In this document: positions 8,971-16,135 of the stretch, one piece after another
Layout of the letters: each line of letters begins with the position of its first letter
Position numbering within the stretch: the stretch's first letter is position 1
Assembly (NCBI GenBank): GCA_902810695.1
Contig: CADDYV010000039.1
Coordinates: forward strand, 1-33,119
Direction of reading: 5' to 3'
Length of the DNA stretch: 33,119 nucleotides
From: Actinomycetota bacterium
Lineage (GTDB): Bacteria; Actinomycetota; Rubrobacteria; Rubrobacterales; Rubrobacteraceae
The notes under the pieces: model-generated
The model's database searches: none
Told to the model about the DNA's origin: nothing
The model's input: the letters and a program-made list of their open reading frames with translations, nothing else
Translations under genes and position numbers: made by a program

Positions 8971-9927
8971 TCACCTGCCTCCCAGGTAGAAAGTAACTAT
9001 TGCGAGCACGGAGAGTATGAATCCTGCCCCCATAAACTCCGGTATCTTGAGCAGCCTGAGCTTGGCGAAGGAAGATTCGATCCCGACGACCACGGCGGCC
9101 ACGACCATCATCTTCGCCAGGAGCAGCACCAGCGCCAGAAACACCGTGAGCGGCCTCCCGTCGGCGGAGAGGCCCCAGGGGAAGACCAGTACGTTCACGA
9201 AGATCACGTACAGAAGAAACTGCTTCATCGCCGTTCCCCACTTCAAGAGCGCCATCTCCGGTCCGGAGTGCTCGAAGATGCGCGCCTCGTCTATCATGCC
9301 GAACTCCAGAGTGGAGGAAGAACTCTCTATAGGGATGCGCCCGGTGTCCACGAGTATCATCAGGAAGAATGCCGCTATCGAGAGGACGTGGCTCGCGGAG
9401 AAAACGGTCGCCCACGAATTCCTCAAGGACTCCCCCATAACGTAGGGCAGGTCGGTCTTGCTGATGAGTGCGACGGTGAAGAAGACGAAGATGAGGGTCG
9501 GCTCTGCCAGCACGGATACCATCATCGCCCGGCTCGCCCCCAGTCCCGAGTACGGGCTGCCCGAATCGAGCCCCGCAAGCGCGATGAAGAAGGCGGCTAA
9601 AGAGAATAGAAATGCCCCGCCCAGGATGTCCCCCATGTACCCGAGCGGTAGGGGGAAGCTGGTTAATACTGGTATGAGCATGGCGATGCTCATGTAGGAG
9701 GCAAAGGCGACGTAGGGGGCGAGGAAGTAGATCCAGGATACCCCTTGCGGAGTGGAGCGGCTCTTGCGCAGGTACTTCCAGATATCGTAGTAGGGCTGGA
9801 AAACGCTTGGGCCTTTGCGAGCCTGCAGGATAGCCTCCGCGCGTGAGATCACGCCGGTGATGAGCGGAGAGAAGATGAGCAGCGTAAGCACCTGCAAAGC
9901 CTGCAATACAACCGGTGGCAGCGCCAA
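8971..9927 (-). CDS. hyfC: HyfC/NuoH-like membrane subunit
   Basis: About 318 residues, NuoH/HycD family, the membrane anchor that meets the peripheral arm. Marks include LQARKGPSVFQPYYDIWKYL near the N-terminus, LAGLDSGSPYSGLGASRAMM, TGRIPIESSSSTLEFGMIDE (the conserved Glu-rich loop) and a C-terminal KIPEFMGAGF. I chose TTG at 9927, 9 bases after GAGGAGG at the end of the preceding gene; an alternative TTG at 9954 overlaps that gene more and adds residues foreign to the family. It is the second gene of the riboswitch 2 operon. Confidence 0.92.
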   Translation of the reverse strand: MALPPVVLQALQVLTLLIFSPLITGVISRAEAILQARKGPSVFQPYYDIWKYLRKSRSTPQGVSWIYFLAPYVAFASYMSIAMLIPVLTSFPLPLGYMGDILGGAFLFSLAAFFIALAGLDSGSPYSGLGASRAMMVSVLAEPTLIFVFFTVALISKTDLPYVMGESLRNSWATVFSASHVLSIAAFFLMILVDTGRIPIESSSSTLEFGMIDEARIFEHSGPEMALLKWGTAMKQFLLYVIFVNVLVFPWGLSADGRPLTVFLALVLLLAKMMVVAAVVVGIESSFAKLRLLKIPEFMGAGFILSVLAIVTFYLGGR

Positions 9928-9928
9928 G

Positions 9929-10192
9929 CTACACAGCCTCCTCGCGGGCCACAAGCTCGTTCAGGTAGCAGACTTCGCAGACCATCTCCAGCCTGCGGCC
10001 TCCTTTCTGGCGGTTAGGTGTCATGATGCCCACCGGCTTCGGGCGGGAGTGATAGACGAGCTTGACCACGTGCCTGCGACAGACAAACGCTCCGCAACGG
10101 CAACAGGTAGCTACGGGAGACTCCTCTTCGTTCTCGCACAACAAGCACCTGCCGAATACCGGAATCGCTCCGTGGTCCTGATCCTCTGGCAC
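9929..10192 (-). CDS. Small Cys-rich zinc-binding-like protein (DUF2180-like), paralogue A
   Basis: 87 residues from GTG 10192, which has AGGAGGT about 9 bases upstream; an in-frame extension to 10237 lacks a ribosome site. The Cys/His pattern is CLLC, then CCRCGAFVCRRH, then CEVC, which fits two small zinc-binding knuckles and resembles DUF2180 proteins. A paralogue at 13972-14235 has the same length and shares RCLLCE, CGA-VC, PVG and RRLEMVCE-CYLN. Both are the first gene behind a fluoride riboswitch. Function is unknown: a zinc-dependent adaptor, metallochaperone or RNA/DNA-binding regulator would all fit. Here it leads the Hyf/Ehr operon. Confidence 0.75.
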   Translation of the reverse strand: MPEDQDHGAIPVFGRCLLCENEEESPVATCCRCGAFVCRRHVVKLVYHSRPKPVGIMTPNRQKGGRRLEMVCEVCYLNELVAREEAV

Positions 10193-10249
10193 GCTTCCTG
10201 ACCTCCTGCGTTTCTGGTACCTGCTAAACCCGGACAATTGAGTAGGGAA

Positions 10250-10332
10250 AACGAAAAGGCTCCTACTCCGGACTGACCGGGGTAGAAGCCATCAGCACCT
10301 CGCTGGTGCGGTTAAGCGAGCTTCATCGCTAC
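10250..10332 (-). promoter_or_regulatory. Fluoride riboswitch 2 with intrinsic terminator, leader of the Hyf/Ehr operon
   Basis: The reverse strand has AGCGATGAAGCTCGCT (from 10330), TAACCGC, a GCACC-AGCG-AGGTGC stem and GCTGATGGCTTCTACC (ending 10281). GGCTTCTAC pairs with GTAGGAGCC (10258-10266), with an inner CCGG-type stem, followed by TTTTCGTTTT. The terminator arm uses the same GGCTTC needed for the pseudoknot with the P1 loop, so ligand binding should prevent termination. The first gene starts about 58 bases downstream. Confidence 0.92.
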
Positions 10333-10353
10333 TTCTTTTTGCTTGCCGGAGAG

Positions 10354-10383
10354 ACTATACACGCAACGCCACCGCGCTTGCAA
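10354..10383 (-). promoter_or_regulatory. Sigma-70-type promoter for riboswitch 2 operon
   Basis: On the reverse strand TTGCAA (10378-10383) and TATAGT (10354-10359) are separated by 18 bases. This places the RNA start about 15 bases before the P1 stem of the fluoride aptamer. The same TTGCAA box also precedes riboswitch 3. Confidence 0.6.
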
Positions 10384-10619
10384 CCTCTGCGTTGCGAGAA
10401 GTGTGAAAATATGCGCTACTGATACGATCACACTCAGCCAGCGAGCTTATCGGGCCACCTTTCTGGTGGACAGCGGATCAACAAAGCGCAAGAGGACAAA
10501 GGTGGCCGGTGGCTGCAACGCAGCACGTATCGGCGGCTTCTGCCTCGGACAGCGCCCATATCAAAGCCTTCTGCTACCGCTCTACCGGCAACGGCGGTCA
10601 ACGAACCGAGATGATCTAT

Positions 10620-11051
10620 CTATCCTGCAAAAAGGTCGACAAGAGACGCGAGAGCACCGAGGACGCGAGGGAGAAGATGCGATCCAAGCGACGCAGCCCA
10701 GTCCGTTGCTCTTCTGGAGCCGGGGGGGCCGGTGGACAGCGAGTCCGGAGGAGAGACGTGGAGCACTTCCGCCTCGTCCAGAGAGACGCGTGCTTCTGGC
10801 ACTCTCTCTCGCAACCGGTGCAAAAACTCTTCTATCCGTCCCCTTTCGTCCACCGCGAGAACGCAAAATGGAGAGTCAATTTTTGGATTCTTGTAGGCCA
10901 TCGCAGTAGCTATCCCCCATCGATGGGCCAGGCTAATCACCCGCTCGCAGGCCCGGTGTGTGCTCAGGTACAGGGTGGCCTCGGTGATCATTCGTGTTTG
11001 TGGGGATGGTTCCTTTCCCCCGAAGCCGTTCGGTGTGCCTATCTCATCCAA
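10620..11051 (-). CDS. Hypothetical protein of 143 residues
   Basis: I do not recognise a family. The chosen start is TTG 11051, with GAGGAGG 5-6 bases upstream; an ATG at 10991 (MITEATLYLS) is possible. The core from MITEATLYLSTHRACERVIS through ARVSLDEAEVLHV alternates strands and helices like a small alpha/beta domain. The last 45 residues are less ordered (SLSTGPPGSRR) and end in a hydrophobic helix VLGALASLVDLFAG. It lies on the same strand as the MFS gene but about 250 bases downstream of it, and ahead of the promoter of riboswitch 2. It could be the last gene of the riboswitch 3 unit or separate. Confidence 0.5.
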   Translation of the reverse strand: MDEIGTPNGFGGKEPSPQTRMITEATLYLSTHRACERVISLAHRWGIATAMAYKNPKIDSPFCVLAVDERGRIEEFLHRLRERVPEARVSLDEAEVLHVSPPDSLSTGPPGSRRATDWAASLGSHLLPRVLGALASLVDLFAG

Positions 11052-11217
11052 TTTTCCTCCTCTCTCAGGAAAACGGTACAGGTCTTTTCGGACCCTCAAA
11101 ATCCTGAATCCTCTGCGTAGGGGCCGCCGGTGTTCCGGTATCATTGCGGGCCAACTTCGTCTCCTCTGAAACGTGCAAGCTCACCCTGAATTTTGAACAG
11201 AACAACGCAGTAGTTAA

Positions 11218-11249
11218 GGTGCCCGGGCGTTTTCGGGCCTCCTGGCACC
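11218..11249 (-). terminator. Inverted repeat after the MFS gene, possible terminator
   Basis: GGTGCC (11244-11249 read in reverse) pairs with GGCACC (11218-11223), with inner GCCCG/CGGGC. It lies about 55 bases after the MFS stop. There is no clear T run, so termination is uncertain. Confidence 0.3.
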
Positions 11250-11302
11250 ATCGCGGTAGCCATCCGGGGCTTCTGCTACAGAGAGACGGTTCGGATTTAC
11301 GT

Positions 11303-12499
11303 TTACGTACGCCATAGCTTCGCCACATAGAGCAGGGTCGGGATGGATGCCAGTTGAATGATTACCGAGAATGCGACCAGCGCCGGGATAGAGACGTCGT
11401 AGAGCAAGCCCATCAAGGCGCTCCCCGCGAACCAGAAAAGTCCGTAGCATGCGTTGAAGACACCGTAGGCGAAGGCGCGGCGATCGGCGGAGACCGTGAC
11501 CGCTACTGGTGCGCTCATCAGCGAATCTTGAATTCCCATCCCCAAACCCCACAGGATCATGCCCACGACCGCCAGTGAGAAACCTCCCAGGAAGGAGAAG
11601 GGAGCGAAGAAGGCTGCCAGGACTGCCGCGAGTATTAAAACCGAAAAACCCCGGCGGTCGAACCACCGGCCCAGGATCAGAGCCGAGATCGCCGAAACCC
11701 CCATCGCTATGGCGTAGAGGATAGGGATCTGGTCGCTGGAAGCGAGGGAAGCCTTCTGCAGGTGGAAGGAAATGAGGTTGAAGTCGGCGTAACCTGCGGC
11801 TATCAGGCCCATCGAGACCAGGTAGAACCAGAAAGCTCTTGGTAGCCCGCCGCCCTGAGGTGCTGCGGTGGGCGGGCTGACCTCGAGGTTTCGGGGGTTG
11901 GGGTAAGATGCCCTGGCGACGAGCAGGAGCACGAGCGAAATCAACGCGGGTATCGCCAGGAGTGCATATCCTGTGTGGTAACCACCCTTGAAGTAGAGGA
12001 CGGCTGAGATTATCAGCGGCCCCGCGAGGGCGCCGGTCTGGTCGAGGGCTTCCCGCAGGGCGAAAGCCCAGCCCTGGCCTATAACGGACCCGGCATGGGA
12101 GAGCATCGCATCGCGCGGAGGGTTCCGGACGCCTTTCCCCAACCGTTCGCAGATGATGAGCGCGGCGGCCACTTCCCAGCGCCCGGCCAGCGCCAACAGC
12201 GGCACGGCGAGCAGGTTTATAACGTAGCCGGTGCCGGTGACGAGCCAGTACCTGCCGGTGGCGCTGCTGATGTAACCTGAGAGGAGCCTGATCAGGTACC
12301 CGAGCAGTTCGCCCAGCCCCGAGACTACGCCCACGATGGCTCCGCTCGCGCCTAGCACGGCGAGGAAGGCCCCGTTGGTGCTGCGGGCCCCCTCGTAGGT
12401 CATGTCCGCAAACAGACTCAAGACGCCTATGAGCAGGACAAACCTCAGGGCCGCTGACCTCGATACGCTCCTTGCGGATGGTTTTGTCTTCTCGGTCAA
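11303..12499 (-). CDS. MFS transporter, fluoride-riboswitch-controlled
   Basis: 398 residues with 11-12 membrane helices. Family marks are the N-terminal LFADMTYEGARS, GKGVRNPPRDAM in the loop between helices (resembling the MFS A-type motif), and GRWFDRRGFS at the start of the second half. The closest general type is an uncharacterised MFS drug/ion transporter. TTG start at 12499 with AAAGGAGAAA upstream, 11 bases after the hydrolase stop, so the two are co-transcribed. Substrate is unknown. Since no CrcB or CLC-F gene is present, export of fluoride or of a fluorinated or phosphorylated compound is a reasonable but unproven idea. Confidence 0.9.
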   Translation of the reverse strand: MTEKTKPSARSVSRSAALRFVLLIGVLSLFADMTYEGARSTNGAFLAVLGASGAIVGVVSGLGELLGYLIRLLSGYISSATGRYWLVTGTGYVINLLAVPLLALAGRWEVAAALIICERLGKGVRNPPRDAMLSHAGSVIGQGWAFALREALDQTGALAGPLIISAVLYFKGGYHTGYALLAIPALISLVLLLVARASYPNPRNLEVSPPTAAPQGGGLPRAFWFYLVSMGLIAAGYADFNLISFHLQKASLASSDQIPILYAIAMGVSAISALILGRWFDRRGFSVLILAAVLAAFFAPFSFLGGFSLAVVGMILWGLGMGIQDSLMSAPVAVTVSADRRAFAYGVFNACYGLFWFAGSALMGLLYDVSIPALVAFSVIIQLASIPTLLYVAKLWRT

Positions 12500-12510
12500 A
12501 GATTTCTCCT

Positions 12511-13851
12511 TTAGTACCTGGGCAGAGGGGCGCCGCCTGCGTCTTTGAGGACGTAGTCGCGGAACATCCGCTTGATGATTTCCGGGTGCCTGCCGGAGAT
12601 GTCTTTCTTCTGATCCGGATCTCTTCTGATGTCGTAGAGTTCCATCCCTGAGCCAGTGTTGGGGCCGTGGATCAGGTAGCGATCATCGCGGGACATGACG
12701 TAATTGTCATAACCTAAAGTGAAATGGTCTCGCTTCTGGGAGGGCTCCTTTCCTTCGAGCAGCGGCGAGAGGTCCACGCCTTGCGTCTGTTGAGGCGCCT
12801 CTATTCCCAGAGAGCCCAGTATCGTGGGGGCCACATCGTGGGTCGAGGCGTAATAGTCGCTTTTCTTGCCGGCCATCTTGCCCTTTGGGTGCCGGATCAT
12901 GAATACGGTATCCGTGAGTTCCGGGTAGAGCGCGTTGTAGGGCTTTCCGACGTAGCCGTGCTCGCCGAGGCAGTGACCGTGGTCGGAGAGCAAGATCAGG
13001 AGAGCATGGTCCAGCATGTCCAGATCATGAGCTTTGTTCAGAAAATGCCCCAGCCATTTGTCAGCGAGGGCGGCCTCCCCTGCATAGAGGGCTCGCATTC
13101 TATTCAGCTCGGCTTCTGTGAGGTAATCGCTCGGCCCGTAGTCGGGCTCTATGGGCTCGGGACCGTGGTAGGAGTCGTCGTAGAGGTCTGCGTACTTTTT
13201 AAGTGGAGCCCACGGCTCGTGCGGGTCGTAGTTGTCTGCCACCAGGAAAAAGGGCTGCTTCTCCTTGAGCGTTTGAAGAAGCGCGGAGGCGCGGGTGAAC
13301 ACCCGTGGTGGGAACCAGTCGGTCTCGCTCTTGTAGCCGGCGGTGTTTGCCAGATATTGCTGGATCGTATCCCGCACGCGAAGCGGGTTTCCCTTGAGGA
13401 GGTATCGGTCCATCTTCTTCTGGGAAACCGCCCAAACTGGTTTGTAACGGTCTTTCTCCTGGCCTCTTACCCACTGGAAGACTTCGAAGCCCTGATGAAA
13501 GTTGTAGAACGGTTTGAAGAGGTGGTCGGTGTCCGAGACGAGCGCGCAAGTGGTCCCATGCTTTTGGAGTACGTCGGCTATTGTGGTTTGATCTTCTGGG
13601 ATCGGAGCCCACCCCGCCGGTTCGTTCTCTTCACCCGGCATGGGATGCCAGTTTCTAAAAGGCCAGGTTCTCACCCCGGTGTGAATGGCCCGCCTGGCGC
13701 AGACCGTCGGGAGGGACTCCGGGTAAGGGTGGTTGAAACTCAGGCTTTCCTTCTCCAGCGCGTCGAGGTTGGGAGTCTTGATCCCGTACCTGTCATAGGT
13801 TCCCACGTGATCCCGCCTCAAACTGTCTATGATCACCAGGATTACGTTCAT
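12511..13851 (-). CDS. Sulfatase/alkaline-phosphatase superfamily hydrolase with unusual nucleophile region
   Basis: 446 residues, no signal peptide, so cytosolic. VIIDSLRRDHVG (D9, metal ligand), YDPHEPW (H211) and LLSDHGHCLGEHGY (D290, H291) are the metal-binding marks of the sulfatase fold. Classical sulfatases have C/S-x-P-x-R as the formylglycine site; here the aligned segment reads TVCARRAIHTG, placing T49 at the nucleophile position, C51 where Pro normally sits and R53 at the conserved Arg. A Thr nucleophile is typical of phosphodiesterases, nucleotide pyrophosphatases and LtaS-like enzymes of this superfamily, so a phosphoester may be the substrate. Alternatively C51 is the functional residue. 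It is the second gene of the riboswitch 3 unit. Confidence 0.85.
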   Translation of the reverse strand: MNVILVIIDSLRRDHVGTYDRYGIKTPNLDALEKESLSFNHPYPESLPTVCARRAIHTGVRTWPFRNWHPMPGEENEPAGWAPIPEDQTTIADVLQKHGTTCALVSDTDHLFKPFYNFHQGFEVFQWVRGQEKDRYKPVWAVSQKKMDRYLLKGNPLRVRDTIQQYLANTAGYKSETDWFPPRVFTRASALLQTLKEKQPFFLVADNYDPHEPWAPLKKYADLYDDSYHGPEPIEPDYGPSDYLTEAELNRMRALYAGEAALADKWLGHFLNKAHDLDMLDHALLILLSDHGHCLGEHGYVGKPYNALYPELTDTVFMIRHPKGKMAGKKSDYYASTHDVAPTILGSLGIEAPQQTQGVDLSPLLEGKEPSQKRDHFTLGYDNYVMSRDDRYLIHGPNTGSGMELYDIRRDPDQKKDISGRHPEIIKRMFRDYVLKDAGGAPLPRY

Positions 13852-13971
13852 CTTCGACCTTTCTGCGAGCTATGCGCTGGATACCGTGCCAGCAAGCATG
13901 CAAAGCGGCCTCGTGTTAGCAGCCGTCTTGCTTTTCCTTGCGCTGGTTGTGGGCTGCAAGAGCTCTCAGCG

Positions 13972-14235
13972 CTAAGCCGTCCACTCACCGTCCGCCAGCC
14001 CGTTCAAGTAGCAAGTCTCGCAGACCATCTCCAGGCGCCGGGTGCTCCTGCGGGATCTCGGGACCATGAGCCCTACAGGAGTTGGGGATGGGTAGTGAAT
14101 CAGCCGCACCGCATGGTCTTCGCACACCAGGGCGCCACAACGACGGAAGACTGCCACAGGAGGGCGGCCTGTATCCTCACAGAGCAAGCACCTGCTAACC
14201 GTCCAACTCGTATTCCACTCCCGATCGTGCTCCAT
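13972..14235 (-). CDS. Small Cys-rich zinc-binding-like protein (DUF2180-like), paralogue B
   Basis: 87 residues from ATG 14235, with GGAGAGGAGC upstream. The pattern is CLLC, then RRCGALVCEDH, then CETC. Compared with paralogue A at 9929-10192, the first Cys of the middle knuckle is replaced by Phe (AVFRRCG versus ATCCRCG), so one zinc site may be altered. It is the first gene behind riboswitch 3, followed after about 120 bases by the hydrolase and MFS genes. The repeated placement directly behind fluoride switches suggests a general role in the fluoride response, unknown in detail. Confidence 0.72.
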   Translation of the reverse strand: MEHDREWNTSWTVSRCLLCEDTGRPPVAVFRRCGALVCEDHAVRLIHYPSPTPVGLMVPRSRRSTRRLEMVCETCYLNGLADGEWTA

Positions 14236-14288
14236 ACTTTCTTGCTCCTCTCCTGCTCTTGCTCTCGCTGCGCCCCGGCGGAAGCGGA

Positions 14289-14372
14289 GAAAAGAAAAGG
14301 CTCCTACTCCCGACCTCTCGGGGTAGAAGCCATCAGCACCCTGGGTGCGGTTGAGCGAGCTTCATCGCTATC
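14289..14372 (-). promoter_or_regulatory. Fluoride riboswitch 3 with intrinsic terminator
   Basis: The reverse strand has AGCGATGAAGCTCGCT (from 14369), CAACCGC, a GCACC-CAG-GGTGC stem, and GCTGATGGCTTCTACCCC. GGCTTCTACCCCGA pairs with TCGGGAGTAGGAGCC (14299-14313), followed by TTTTCTTTTC. This is an unusually long terminator stem that competes with the GAAGC/GCTTC pseudoknot. The first gene starts about 54 bases downstream. Confidence 0.92.
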
Positions 14373-14387
14373 CTGTGCTAAAATCGA

Positions 14388-14415
14388 ATCATAAGATCTT
14401 TTGTTTTGGTTGCAA
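14388..14415 (-). promoter_or_regulatory. Sigma-70-type promoter for riboswitch 3 unit
   Basis: TTGCAA (14410-14415) and TATGAT (14388-14393) on the reverse strand, 16 bases apart, placing the RNA start shortly before the fluoride aptamer. The -35 box matches that of riboswitch 2. Confidence 0.5.
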
Positions 14416-14507
14416 CCCTGCTGTTACTAAAAGTTCTTAAAAGCTGTGAAAGCATTTGCTTTTTTCGCAAGGGGGCTCTCGATCCTGAAGAGATGGCGTG
14501 AGCAACA

Positions 14508-14581
14508 GCGGAGCCGCAGGCGTAACACTCAGATTTGTGTGATGTTTGTCGTAAAATAACAGACACGCGATGGGGCTCCGC
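14508..14581. repeat. 8-bp inverted repeat upstream of the DUF47 gene
   Basis: GCGGAGCC (14508-14515) and GGCTCCGC (14574-14581) are perfect complements enclosing 58 bases. The whole 14400-14670 stretch holds no gene I can support; besides the riboswitch 3 promoter it contains this repeat and a small AAAGC/GCTTT hairpin near 14450. Confidence 0.3.
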
Positions 14582-14671
14582 GTGGTGGATTGCTGCCAAA
14601 CTACCCGCAGACGGTTGATGGCTCCTAGTAAAGTTGTCGGCATTGACAGCGAAGGAGACCTGAAGAGCGGC

Positions 14672-15300
14672 ATGAACCCTCGGGAGAGTCCACCATCTCC
14701 GGCGTTACCAGCTAAGATCTTCGCCCAGGGCGACGATCTTGTGGCTGCAGCAACGCTGCTGCATGGAGCCTTCGTTGATCCCTCCCATATGTCCGATCAC
14801 ATCGAGTTCATCCGCTCCTTGGAAGAGGCCTCGAACGTCTCGATCGGCGAGGTGGCGCGGAGCCTCGATTCCACAGATTGCCCCGGAGCGATCCCGGCAG
14901 TTGTGATCACAATCTTGCTACAGAGTCTAGACGGCGCCATGGACGCACTGGAAGAGGCCGCAGATTTCGTCCAGGTCTACGGGATCCGGCAGCCCACCGA
15001 CCAGGCGACCGGTCTGGCCTCGTTCTTGCGGCGAGCCGCTGAGGAGCTTCTTGAATGTATAACCGGAGCGCGGGAACACCGCGACGTAAGTTCTCATGTT
15101 CGGGTGGTAGCCAGAATAGAGGATGAGGCAGACGAGCTCTACAGGACAGCCTTGGGGGCACTGGTTGTCTTAGGATCGGACCCCTTTCACGCCATGTGCT
15201 GGAGAAGGACATCTACACCTGGCTGGAGGAGGCGATCGATCGCTGCGAGGAGGTGGCGCAGTATCTGGGAAGCGTGAATCCGGGAACCGTCGAGAAGTGA
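14672..15300 (+). pseudogene. PhoU-like DUF47 protein (phosphate-transport accessory type), one frameshift near C-terminus
   Basis: The frame from ATG 14672 (upstream in-frame starts at 14570 and 14618 are possible) reads KIFAQGDDLVAAATLLHGAF, SLDGAMDALEEAADFVQVYG and ARIEDEADELYRTALGALV, the helical-bundle pattern of DUF47 proteins that accompany Pit-type phosphate transporters. After GSDP the frame goes wrong. If one C is added in the CCCC run at 15181-15184, the protein continues HVLEKDIYTWLEEAIDRCEE to the TGA at 15298-15300, which is the expected family ending. So the sequence lacks one base there: a true mutation or a sequencing error. Without correction the ORF ends at 15277. No Pit gene is adjacent; the DUF211 and VIT genes follow downstream. 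Confidence 0.75.
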
Positions 15301-15449
15301 AACTGTGCTGCCCCGAATGCCGGGAGACTAACGACTGGAGTAGAAGAATCGGCGCCCGCTGCGGAGTTCTCTACGTGGACTCAAAACGGAAACCTGCATG
15401 GGGGAATTCACCTAGGTGCTTCACCACAAGAAACGTTCAACTGCGCTGA
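15297..15449 (+). CDS. Possible 50-residue Cys-rich small protein
   Basis: GTG at 15297 overlaps the corrected DUF47 stop (GTGA), a common sign of coupled translation. The peptide starts VKLCCPECRETNDW and contains GARCGVLYVD, resembling a zinc ribbon with one Cys missing from the second knuckle, then a basic tail to the TGA at 15447-15449. No separate ribosome site is visible. It may be a degenerate or chance ORF. Confidence 0.3.
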   Translation: MKLCCPECRETNDWSRRIGARCGVLYVDSKRKPAWGNSPRCFTTRNVQLR

Positions 15450-15471
15450 GGACCGCAACTCCTGGGCGACC

Positions 15472-15774
15472 TTGGTCTCGGGAGACGATCAACGCCTTGA
15501 TAGAATTGTAAGAAAGGGGGTGCAGATCCCTGCGTCGAGGCTGCTTGCCGAGAGTAGCTGGGGACTTATCGGAGAAGAGAGGATGCAAGAAACTATTGCA
15601 GAGGATCTGGAGCAGCACGGCCCAGTCTCGGTTCGGCTGACTGCTGTGGAGGCTTCAGAGGCAATGGACCGCAGAGAAGCCGTGGCGGCACTGCGGGGCG
15701 CTACCAGTGACAAGAGTCAGATGGTCAGGGACGCCGCCAGCAGAGTACTGAGCATGTATTCAAATCAGATGTAG
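15472..15774 (+). CDS. Hypothetical protein with a HEAT-like helical repeat
   Basis: About 100 residues from TTG 15472, or about 85 from GTG 15520, which has AAAGGGG just upstream. The C-terminal half reads as helix pairs, with SVRLTAVEASEAMDRREAVA and DKSQMVRDAASRVLSMY, resembling a PBS/HEAT-type repeat in which the last helix starts VRDAAxxVL. No specific family is recognised and no good ribosome site supports the longer start. It is followed after about 65 bases by the DUF211 gene. Confidence 0.45.
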   Translation: MVSGDDQRLDRIVRKGVQIPASRLLAESSWGLIGEERMQETIAEDLEQHGPVSVRLTAVEASEAMDRREAVAALRGATSDKSQMVRDAASRVLSMYSNQM

Positions 15775-15838
15775 TCAATACCAGGGATCACCAATGGTCA
15801 GAACAGATTCATCGAACTGCAGGAGGTAGGCTGCGATT

Positions 15839-16129
15839 ATGGTGCGGTTACGCAGAGTGGTGCTGGACGTGGACAAACCCTCCAAGGAGCCCTCGCTCTT
15901 CGCTATAGCAGAGGCTCTGGACAAGATCGAGGGGGTGGCGGCAATCAACCTGACAGTCAATGAGGTAGACGTGGACGTCATAGGTTTGATCGCCGTTATC
16001 GAAGGCGACAGCTTCGATTTCGCCGAGATAGAGCGGGCGATCTACGAGGTGGGGGCGGTCCTTCATGGCGTGGACCAGATAATCACCGGCAGCCGCCTGA
16101 TCGAGACGACCGAAACCCCCATAAGCTGA
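15839..16129 (+). CDS. DUF211 family protein
   Basis: 96 residues, MVRLRRVVLDVDKP... with EPSLFAIAEALDKIEGVAAI, VNEVDVDV, and DFAEIERAIYEVGAVLHGVD. This is the DUF211 pattern, a small ferredoxin-like alpha/beta fold found often in archaea and some bacteria. AGGAGGT (15821-15827) lies 11 bases before the ATG. It is directly followed (6 bases) by a VIT/CCC1-like transporter gene, so it may act as a cytosolic sensor or partner for that transporter, an inference from adjacency. Confidence 0.85.
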   Translation: MVRLRRVVLDVDKPSKEPSLFAIAEALDKIEGVAAINLTVNEVDVDVIGLIAVIEGDSFDFAEIERAIYEVGAVLHGVDQIITGSRLIETTETPIS

Positions 16130-16135
16130 CCTTCT

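Noticed and set aside
10343-10909. Plus-strand ORFs over 10343-11120
   Set aside because: They run against the riboswitch 2 promoter and the minus-strand hypothetical gene, with no domain pattern.
12724-14394. Plus-strand ORF of about 556 codons
   Set aside because: Antisense to the sulfatase-fold gene and the Cys-rich gene, and even crosses riboswitch 3; caused by codon bias.
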